Shown: positions 16,086-21,477 of the stretch, piece after piece
How the letters are laid out: the number at the start of each line of letters is the position of its first letter
Numbering within the stretch: the first letter of the stretch is position 1
From: Calditrichia bacterium
GTDB lineage: Bacteria; Calditrichota; Calditrichia; RBG-13-44-9; J075
Reading direction: 5' to 3'
Assembly: GCA_020635015.1 (NCBI GenBank)
Contig: JACKAP010000025.1
Coordinates: 1 to 21,477, forward strand
Length of the DNA stretch: 21,477 nt
Made by a program: the position numbers and the translations under genes
The notes under the pieces: model-generated
Told to the model about the DNA's origin: nothing
The model's database searches: none
What the model saw: the letters and a program-made list of their open reading frames with translations, nothing else

Positions 16086-17104
16086 CGGTGCTGGTCAAAC
16101 GTATATTTGTCGAGCACCAGGTGGCAACTCATCCCCAGACCGGCAGGATCCTGCGTGCCCTGGACAAGGCGCCGGTGGTCTATATCGACAAGGTCGAAGA
16201 CGTCTTCGAACGGGCCCGCAAACCCTACCTGCAAAAGCGCGGCGATCTAAACCTGTTCATCGGACGCAAGGAGGGCCAACTGGTCAAACCCGCCCCCGAT
16301 GCCTACGGCCTGTCCGGCGATCCCCATTATTATTTTATTCATGCCTATAACTGCATCTATGAATGCGAATATTGTTATTTGCAGGGATATTTCAAATCGC
16401 CGGACCTGGTACTGTATGTTAACCATGATGAAATCGCCGCCGAAATTCGCGAGACGGTGCGGCGCCATGCGGATCGGCCGTCGGTGTGGTTTCATGCCGG
16501 GGAGTTCAGCGATACCCTGGCCCTCTCCCATATTACCGATGAGTGGGGGACCTACTGGGAGTTATTCGCCACCCTTCCCAACGCCCGGCTGGAGCTGCGC
16601 ACCAAGTCGGTGAATCTCAAGGCGATCATCGATCGTCCGCCACTGGAAAATATCATCGTAACTTTTTCCCTCTCGCCTGCCGCTCAGGCAAAGCGGTATG
16701 ACCGCAAGACCCCTTCCCTGGAAGCCCGTCTCCGGGCGATCGCCAAACTGGCCGACCGTGGTTTCCGGCTGGGGATCCATTTCGATCCGATCATCTATGA
16801 AGATGGATTCGAGGCTCAATACCGTGCGTTGGTGCAGGAGGTGCTGCAGGCCGTGCCGGATGCACAGATCGAATATATTTCCCTGGGCGTGGTGCGCTTT
16901 ACCCGGGATGTCTATCAGGAATTTGTGCGGAATTATCCCGGGTCCGGCCTGCTGGCGGGCGAGTTTGTGAAAAGCTTTGACAACAAAATTCGTTACAACC
17001 GCCCCCAGCGGCTTTATATGCTGAATACGGTTCAGCAACTCTGCCGGGATGCCGGCATCGGCGCGGAAAAAATTTATCTGTGTATGGAAAATGAGACGGT
17101 GTAA
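16079..17104 (+). CDS. Spore photoproduct lyase-like radical SAM protein (SPL family)
   Basis: 341 residues, the same size as Bacillus SplB. The radical SAM cluster motif CIYECEYC (CX3CX2C; Cys92, Cys96, Cys99) is followed by YLQGYF, as in SPL. Further SPL-like blocks are YVNHDEI, FHAGEFSDTLALSHIT (138-153), ELRTKSVNL and HFDPIIYEDGFEAQYRALV. Aligning 138-153 with the SplB segment FEASCTSDIVGIDHLT places Glu142 at the catalytic H-donor Cys141, so classical repair of spore photoproduct is doubtful. No other Cys lies near it. The start is ambiguous: ATG at 16079 lies inside the nucleosidase gene with GGAG only one base away, and GTG at 16088 has GGAG at ten bases. The tight overlap makes a functional link with the nucleosidase likely. 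The true substrate is unknown. Confidence 0.85.
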   Translation: MVTVLVKRIFVEHQVATHPQTGRILRALDKAPVVYIDKVEDVFERARKPYLQKRGDLNLFIGRKEGQLVKPAPDAYGLSGDPHYYFIHAYNCIYECEYCYLQGYFKSPDLVLYVNHDEIAAEIRETVRRHADRPSVWFHAGEFSDTLALSHITDEWGTYWELFATLPNARLELRTKSVNLKAIIDRPPLENIIVTFSLSPAAQAKRYDRKTPSLEARLRAIAKLADRGFRLGIHFDPIIYEDGFEAQYRALVQEVLQAVPDAQIEYISLGVVRFTRDVYQEFVRNYPGSGLLAGEFVKSFDNKIRYNRPQRLYMLNTVQQLCRDAGIGAEKIYLCMENETV

Positions 17105-17107
17105 CCG

Positions 17108-18697
17108 ATGGCTGACGACCTGAAACCGCACCCCTCTTTCGATACCTCCACCACCTCCCGGCTGGTGGTCAAGTTTGCCCTGTTGTTCAGCAGCGTGACC
17201 TTTCTGGCGATCATCACCTCGGGTTTCTTCCATTATCAGAAAAATATCGAGCTGATCCTGATGAACCTGCAAAACCAGTTGCAGTTGGCGGCAAACACCA
17301 TCGCCATTTCGATCGACGGGGACGCCTATCAGACACTGGAGGGAAAGGCCTCGCTCGACACCCCGGCCTACCGCCAGATCCGTGCGGTGCTCTCAGAATT
17401 TTATCACTCGAATCGCCAGCTAGGATTTGAATCTGACTGCATCTACACCTTCCGGCGCATATCCGGGGATTCCCTGGAGTTTACCGTGATGCTCCATGAT
17501 CAATATGTCGGAAACCGCTACGCCATCCGCCCGGAAATGCTGCCCACGATCGACAAGGGCAAAACCAGCTTCACCGGCATATATGAAGATGAGAACGGCA
17601 CCTGGGTTTCAGCCTATGCCGCGATTTTGAACCGGAACGGGGAGGTGGTTGGTCTGGTGGAGGTCGATTTCAAAGACAATGTCTATCTGGCGGCGGTGCG
17701 CGATGAGATTTATTCCATCCTGTTTTTCTCGCTGGCCGGCATGGGGCTGGCGATTATTGCAGCGGTGCTGCTCAGTCGCCTGATTAGCCGGCCGATCGGG
17801 GATATTGCCGCCGCAGCGGTGCGCTTTTCCGGCGGCGACCTGGATACGCAGGTGCCGGTGAAGGGGCGGGATGAGATCGGCATGCTCGCCCGCGCCTTCA
17901 ACTACATGGTGCAGGAGATTAAAGATAAAGAACTTATCCGCAGCCGAAACAAGGCGCTGCGCGAGGCATACACTCAGCTCGATGCTCTCAACCATTCGCT
18001 CCAGGAGGCCAACCGTCTGAAGTCGGAATTCCTGGGCATCGCCGCCCACGATTTAAAAAACCCGCTACAGGCGATCATGGGCTTTTCGGAAATGATGCTG
18101 TCCATACCGGATCAGCACCCCGATGTGCAGCGGAATGCCGAAAAAATACTCACCGCCGCCCGGCGCATGCTCAGCCTGATCAATCAGTTGCTCGACCGCA
18201 ACGCCATCGAGGCGGGGGCGGTTGTGCTGCAGCAAGAGATGGCCGATATCGGGCTGCTGGCCCGGCAGGTGGTGCAGCAGAATGACGGTCTGGCCCGCCG
18301 GAAGCAGCAACGTATTGTCTGCTCCGCGGAGAGCGGCTGCCTGGCCCGGGTTGATGTCAACCGGATGTACGAGGTGATTGATAATCTGCTCAGCAATGCC
18401 ATCAAGTTTTCTCCTCCCGGAACGACGGTCCTGCTGGATGTGCGCCGGGTAGATGATGATGCCGGCAACGGCCGGGTGCGCCTGTCGGTGCGCGATGACG
18501 GTCCCGGCCTCAGCCAGGCCGATATGGCGCAATTGTTTAACCGTTTCGTACGCCTGTCCGCCAGGCCGACCGGCGGTGAAAGCTCCACCGGCCTGGGCCT
18601 CTCAGTGGTGAAGCAATGGGTGGAACTGTTGGGCGGAAAAGTGTGGGCGGAAAGCGAAGGCCTGGGGAAAGGGAGCACCTTTTATGTGGAAATATGA
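17108..18697 (+). CDS. Membrane sensor histidine kinase (Cache-like sensor, HAMP, HisKA, HATPase)
   Basis: 529 residues beginning four bases after the radical SAM stop. Membrane segments lie at about 20-42 and 203-224. Between them is a periplasmic sensor region with a Cache-like end (FTGIYEDENGTWVSAYAAIL, GEVVGLVEVDF). HAMP follows at 224-272 (RLISRPIGDI, GRDEIGMLARAFNYMV). HisKA has His314 in IAAHDLKNPLQAIMGFSEMM. The ATPase domain has NLLSNAIKFS (426-435), DDGPGLS (463-469) and STGLGLSVVKQ (493-503). All catalytic boxes are intact. It ends with the ATPase domain, with no receiver domain, and no response regulator is encoded in the window, so it is an orphan here. Its place in the middle of the nucleosidase-radical SAM-methyltransferase operon is unusual; whether it controls that operon is unknown. 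Confidence 0.93.
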   Translation: MADDLKPHPSFDTSTTSRLVVKFALLFSSVTFLAIITSGFFHYQKNIELILMNLQNQLQLAANTIAISIDGDAYQTLEGKASLDTPAYRQIRAVLSEFYHSNRQLGFESDCIYTFRRISGDSLEFTVMLHDQYVGNRYAIRPEMLPTIDKGKTSFTGIYEDENGTWVSAYAAILNRNGEVVGLVEVDFKDNVYLAAVRDEIYSILFFSLAGMGLAIIAAVLLSRLISRPIGDIAAAAVRFSGGDLDTQVPVKGRDEIGMLARAFNYMVQEIKDKELIRSRNKALREAYTQLDALNHSLQEANRLKSEFLGIAAHDLKNPLQAIMGFSEMMLSIPDQHPDVQRNAEKILTAARRMLSLINQLLDRNAIEAGAVVLQQEMADIGLLARQVVQQNDGLARRKQQRIVCSAESGCLARVDVNRMYEVIDNLLSNAIKFSPPGTTVLLDVRRVDDDAGNGRVRLSVRDDGPGLSQADMAQLFNRFVRLSARPTGGESSTGLGLSVVKQWVELLGGKVWAESEGLGKGSTFYVEI

Positions 18698-18714
18698 GAT
18701 AAAAAGGAGCTTGC

Positions 18715-19446
18715 GTGACGCGCAAACAGGATCCGTTTGATTTTCCGCTCCATCAGGATATTGCTTACCGGTTTGATGGTCTCTATCAGTGGCTGCACCG
18801 GAAATACCAGTTACAACCTGTGGAGATCACCCTGGGCAAGCAGGTGGTCCGCATCTACAAGGTTGCCGATAGCGACCGGGTGCTCAACGAGGTGCTGGAA
18901 GGAACCGGCGATGCCGCACTGGATAATCCTTATTGGGGAGAGCTATGGCCTTCGGCGGTTCGTTTGGCGGAATATTTGTGCCGTGAGGAAGGAACGCTGG
19001 CCGGCAAGCGTGTGCTGGAACTGGGGTGCGGCCTGGGGTTGGCCGGCATCGCTGCTCATATCGCCGGGGCGGAAGTGTTGCTGAGTGATATTGCGGAAGA
19101 TGCCCTGCGGCTGGCAGAGCTGAACTGGATCGTCAATTTCTACAGCGCCCCGCAGTTGCGCCGCATCGACTGGCTGGCGCCGGATTGCCCGGAGCGCTTC
19201 GAGGTGATCCTGGCCGCCGATGTCGCTTATGAAGAACGTCTGTTCCGGCCGTTTATCCATACCCTGGATCAATTGCTGGCGCCGGAGGGCTGCCTGTATT
19301 TAAGCGAGCCAAACCGCAAGATTGCCCGCACCTTCTTTACGCTGCTTGCTGAATCCGGCTTCGATAGCGAGCGCCAGGCATCGGTAGGCGAGAGCACAGG
19401 CGGCGATATGGCACCCACTATCTACCGGGTGTGTCGAAAAGGCTGA
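18715..19446 (+). CDS. Class I SAM-dependent methyltransferase, family-16/METTL-like
   Basis: 243 residues from GTG at 18715, with AAGGAG five bases upstream, 17 bases after the kinase stop. The methyltransferase core has LWPSAVRLAEYL near 80-90, motif I RVLELGCGLGLAGIAAHIAG (100-120), an acidic loop LLSDIAEDALRLAELN and EVILAADVAYEERLF (about 162-176). The order PYWGELWPS, LELGCG and DVAYEE is typical of the Methyltransf_16 group, whose characterised members methylate protein lysines or small N-containing molecules (for example ETFB lysine methyltransferase). The substrate cannot be told from sequence. It is the last gene of the four-gene block and depends on SAM, like the radical SAM protein. 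Confidence 0.85.
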   Translation: MTRKQDPFDFPLHQDIAYRFDGLYQWLHRKYQLQPVEITLGKQVVRIYKVADSDRVLNEVLEGTGDAALDNPYWGELWPSAVRLAEYLCREEGTLAGKRVLELGCGLGLAGIAAHIAGAEVLLSDIAEDALRLAELNWIVNFYSAPQLRRIDWLAPDCPERFEVILAADVAYEERLFRPFIHTLDQLLAPEGCLYLSEPNRKIARTFFTLLAESGFDSERQASVGESTGGDMAPTIYRVCRKG

Positions 19447-19500
19447 AGTTGCAACTTTTTTAGATATTCGCTTGTATCACTGCTTAGAATGGGATAATTT

Positions 19501-19573
19501 TGTTGGTTGTTGGTTGTTGGTTGTTGGTTGTTGGGTGTTGGGTGTTGGGTGCCCAAAAGCCAACAACCAAGGA
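19501..19573. repeat. Heptamer repeat TGTTGGT/TGTTGGG with short inverted partner
   Basis: Seven exact 7-base units at 19501-19549: four TGTTGGT, then three TGTTGGG. After TGCCCAAAAG, the partner CCAACAACCAAGG (19561-19572 and neighbours) can pair with one to two units. It lies between the methyltransferase stop and the Cys-rich gene. The other bases of this gap (19447-19624) are AT-rich and otherwise featureless. Confidence 0.85.
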
Positions 19574-19624
19574 CAAAGAGCAATTTCTTAAATCTTACTT
19601 AGTTTTGTTAATCTAAAGGTAAAG

Positions 19625-20176
19625 ATGCAGCGCACGGGATATAAAGTTTTGGCCATAATCCTAATGTTCCAGTTTCTGGGCTGGATGCAGTTGGGGTTGA
19701 GCCATACCCTCTGCCAGTGCGATCATTTCTCCGCTACCAGCGTTAGCGGGAATGTTCGCCCGGAAGTTGGCTGCTGCGGTATGCCGGCGATGCCGAAAGC
19801 CGGAATGATGGAGGAGCACCATCAACCGGCAACCGCACCGGTTGAAACCAATTCCTGCTGTGACGATTTTACCTCCGCATCTCCCATGGAAACAACAGAC
19901 TGCTGCAGCGGGCAAAATTCTCATCCGAATACAGCCTCCGGCGATTTCCCCCATCAATTCTGCGCAGGGGCCTGCCAGACCACTGAAGTTCAGCAAAACA
20001 GTCTGACTTATATTCCTCCGCCTCCGCCGCTGGATATTTCCATTGAAACGATTTTGGTGATCATACTCCCCGATAAAAACCCGCATTCTGAACGGGAACG
20101 ATATTCCCGTCACCTTTTTAGTCTTTCCGAGCATTCCCCACCGAAATACCTGCTCAATCTGGCGCTGTTGATCTAG
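19625..20176 (+). CDS. Exported Cys/His/Met-rich small protein, probable metal binding
   Basis: 183 residues; AAAGG lies a few bases upstream of ATG. The N-terminus (YKVLAIILMFQFLGWMQLGL) is a signal or anchor segment. The rest contains ten Cys, in HTLCQC (27-32), three CC pairs (50-51, 78-79, 93-94) and HQFCAGAC (110-117), with Met/His runs such as CCGMPAMPKAGMMEEHH. IPPPPPLDIS follows, then a short hydrophobic stretch (ETILVIILPD). Such composition suggests binding of soft metal ions (Cu, Ag, Hg or similar) in the periplasm. Small exported Cys-pair/PP proteins near metal efflux genes are known in Bacteroidota (the HYC_CC_PP type), and this may be a distant counterpart, but I cannot assign it. 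The next gene is a TolC/CusC-like efflux lipoprotein, which supports the metal idea. Confidence 0.65.
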   Translation: MQRTGYKVLAIILMFQFLGWMQLGLSHTLCQCDHFSATSVSGNVRPEVGCCGMPAMPKAGMMEEHHQPATAPVETNSCCDDFTSASPMETTDCCSGQNSHPNTASGDFPHQFCAGACQTTEVQQNSLTYIPPPPPLDISIETILVIILPDKNPHSERERYSRHLFSLSEHSPPKYLLNLALLI

Positions 20177-20242
20177 CCGCCGGATCTTCCTGCTTTTTAC
20201 ATTAGACCTTACAATTGCTTATGTTGTTTTTACTGAATTCGC

Positions 20243-20356
20243 GTCATTTCGAAGCGAAGCGAGAAATCTGTCTTTGCGATCGATTTGAACCAATCGATAC
20301 CATCAGCTCTTTGCAACGATAGATTTCTTACCCTAAACGACAGGGTTCGAAATGAC
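20243..20356. repeat. GTCATTTCGAA foldback element
   Basis: Outer arms GTCATTTCGAA (20243-20253) and TTCGAAATGAC (20346-20356) are exact inverted repeats. Inner pairs are AGAAATCT (20262-20269) with AGATTTCT (20321-20328), and ATCGATT with AATCGAT (20279-20298). It shares the frame GTCATTYCGAR-CGAAGCGAG-RAATCT with the element at 2572, with C/T changes matched in both arms. It lies between the Cys-rich gene and the efflux gene, in a 279-base gap otherwise without features. Confidence 0.8.
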
Positions 20357-20455
20357 ACCCTACTTCTTTCTTCAATTTGCTTAATGGCTTCGCTTGTAAT
20401 ATGTGGGATAGCGAATTACTCGAGCCGGGTTTAAAACGCCGGAATGGAGCGTGGT

Positions 20456-21477
20456 ATGTTTCAATTTAAGTCGATATTTCTTTGGGCTGCAGCAGGCGTA
20501 TTGTTGGCAGGATGCGCCGGCAGCCGTCAGGCGGTGTTAATGGGTGACCTGGAGGAGGCTGCCCAAGCGGTGTACAGAAGTCAGTCTCCGGCGGACGCCG
20601 TGTCCGCACTACCGGATTTTGCCGGGACAATCTCTCTGAGCGACTGCCGGTCTTACGCAGCGATGCAAAACCCCGCGCTGAAAGCGGCTTTTTTTCGCTG
20701 GAAAGCGGCTCTGGAGGCCTTAACCCCGGCCGGCACGCTCCCGGATCCGCGCTTCAATTTCGGTTATTATATCCGGGCGGTGGAAACCCGGGTAGGGCCG
20801 CAAGAACAGATGGCCGGCATCGCTCAGACGTTCCCCTGGTTCGGCAAACTGAGGCTGCAGAAAGGCATTGCAGCCGAGGTGGCAGTGGCTGCCGGGGCGC
20901 GTTTCGAAAACCAGCGGCGACAGTTGTTTTATGATGTCGACCGTGCTTATGCGGAATACTGGTACCTTCAGCAGGCAGCTGCCGTGCTTCGGGAAAATCT
21001 GGAACTGGCAAATTCCCTGGAAACGGTAGCGCTGGTTAAATACCGCGCCGGCAAAGCCCGCCACTCGGATCTGATGGACGTGCAGATCGAAGTGGCGCGG
21101 CTTCAGGACCGCCTGAGCCGTCTGGAGGTGCAGCAGCGCCATATGCGCACCCGCCTGAACAGCCTGCTCAATCGCCCGCCGGCTGCTGAACTGGCGTTAC
21201 CGGAAGTGCTGCCTGAGGATACGCTGCAAGTCGACCTGGATACACTTTCCGCCCATTTGAAAAAGGCGCATCCGGAACTGGCGGAAGTGCGGGCGGAAAG
21301 TGAGCGGGAGCGCCTGCAGATCCGGCTGGCCCGGAAAGCCTATTATCCCGACATTACACTGGGAGTGGATTACATCAACACCGGCAATGCCCTGATGGCC
21401 GGCACCCCGGACGATAGCAAGGATCCGCTGATCGCGCGGCTCTCGATTAACCTGCCGCTCTGGCGGGGGGCCTATGC
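20456..21477 (+). CDS. TolC/CusC-family outer-membrane efflux lipoprotein (cut by right edge)
   Basis: 340 codons from ATG at 20456 (GGAG six bases upstream), open to the window end. The N-terminus ends in LLAGC (Cys20), a classical lipobox, as in CusC/CzcC/NodT-type outer-membrane factors. The sequence SDCRSYAAMQNPALKAAFF starts the first OEP repeat, followed by long helices (QLFYDVDRAYAEYWYLQQAA, ANSLETVALVKYRAGKARHS, DLMDVQIEVARLQDRLSRLE) and AHPELAEVRAESERERLQIRLARKAYYPDITL. These are the coiled-coil hairpins of the periplasmic tunnel. The product would connect an inner-membrane RND or similar pump to the outer membrane; the pump and adaptor would be expected to the right of the window. 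With the Cys-rich protein upstream, heavy-metal efflux is the best guess for the cargo. Confidence 0.88.
   Translation, partial: MFQFKSIFLWAAAGVLLAGCAGSRQAVLMGDLEEAAQAVYRSQSPADAVSALPDFAGTISLSDCRSYAAMQNPALKAAFFRWKAALEALTPAGTLPDPRFNFGYYIRAVETRVGPQEQMAGIAQTFPWFGKLRLQKGIAAEVAVAAGARFENQRRQLFYDVDRAYAEYWYLQQAAAVLRENLELANSLETVALVKYRAGKARHSDLMDVQIEVARLQDRLSRLEVQQRHMRTRLNSLLNRPPAAELALPEVLPEDTLQVDLDTLSAHLKKAHPELAEVRAESERERLQIRLARKAYYPDITLGVDYINTGNALMAGTPDDSKDPLIARLSINLPLWRGAY

Noticed and set aside
16079..17104. Sporulation-specific DNA repair (true SplB)
   Set aside because: The catalytic Cys position is Glu, the organism looks Gram-negative, and no sporulation genes surround it.

Overview
The window looks like a chromosomal segment of a Gram-negative, probably environmental and uncultured-type bacterium. 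Signs of an outer membrane are a TolC-family lipoprotein, periplasmic binding and TPR proteins, and lipoproteins with lipobox cysteines. The TatT-type TRAP transporter, CotH-like secreted protein, very long TPR protein, TPR/PD40 lipoprotein, secreted transglutaminase-like protein and intergenic hairpins built from short tandem repeats would suit the FCB/Calditrichota-KSB1-like sphere. That placement is inference from gene content, not a phylogeny. There are no rRNA, tRNA, CRISPR or complete transposase genes.

Layout. (1) 1-4744, minus strand: a TatT-associated TRAP transporter read right to left as tatT, tatP, dctQ, dctM, followed by a CotH-like gene that runs off the left edge. A foldback or repeat hairpin lies in every gap of this block except the overlapping dctQ/dctM pair. 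(2) 5117-7354, plus: a PcrA/UvrD helicase, transcribed divergently. (3) 7701-14806, plus: three envelope genes, namely a 1217-residue periplasmic TPR protein, a TPR/PD40 lipoprotein 44 bases downstream of it, and a secreted transglutaminase-like protein with a Pro-Lys-rich linker. (4) 15036-19446, plus: a tight four-gene operon of MTA/SAH-nucleosidase-like protein, spore-photoproduct-lyase-like radical SAM protein, membrane histidine kinase and family-16-type methyltransferase. (5) 19625-21477, plus: a Cys/His/Met-rich exported protein, then a TolC/CusC-like outer-membrane efflux lipoprotein cut by the right edge.

The intergenic DNA is unusually structured. Two copies of a 143-bp palindromic element with TA ends (7504-7646 and 14859-15001) look like a MITE; they differ at nine positions, and the changes include a compensated base pair. 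Several gaps hold tandem repeats of unrelated sequence but common period (mostly 7, also 8 and 10), usually with an inverted partner that can form a hairpin. Two further foldbacks share a GTCATTYCGA core.

The strongest candidate for something undescribed is the operon at 15036-19446. Its radical SAM protein aligns with spore photoproduct lyase but has Glu where the catalytic H-donor Cys should be. It is translationally linked to a nucleosidase that keeps its three catalytic acids and carries an extra C-terminal domain of about 140 residues.
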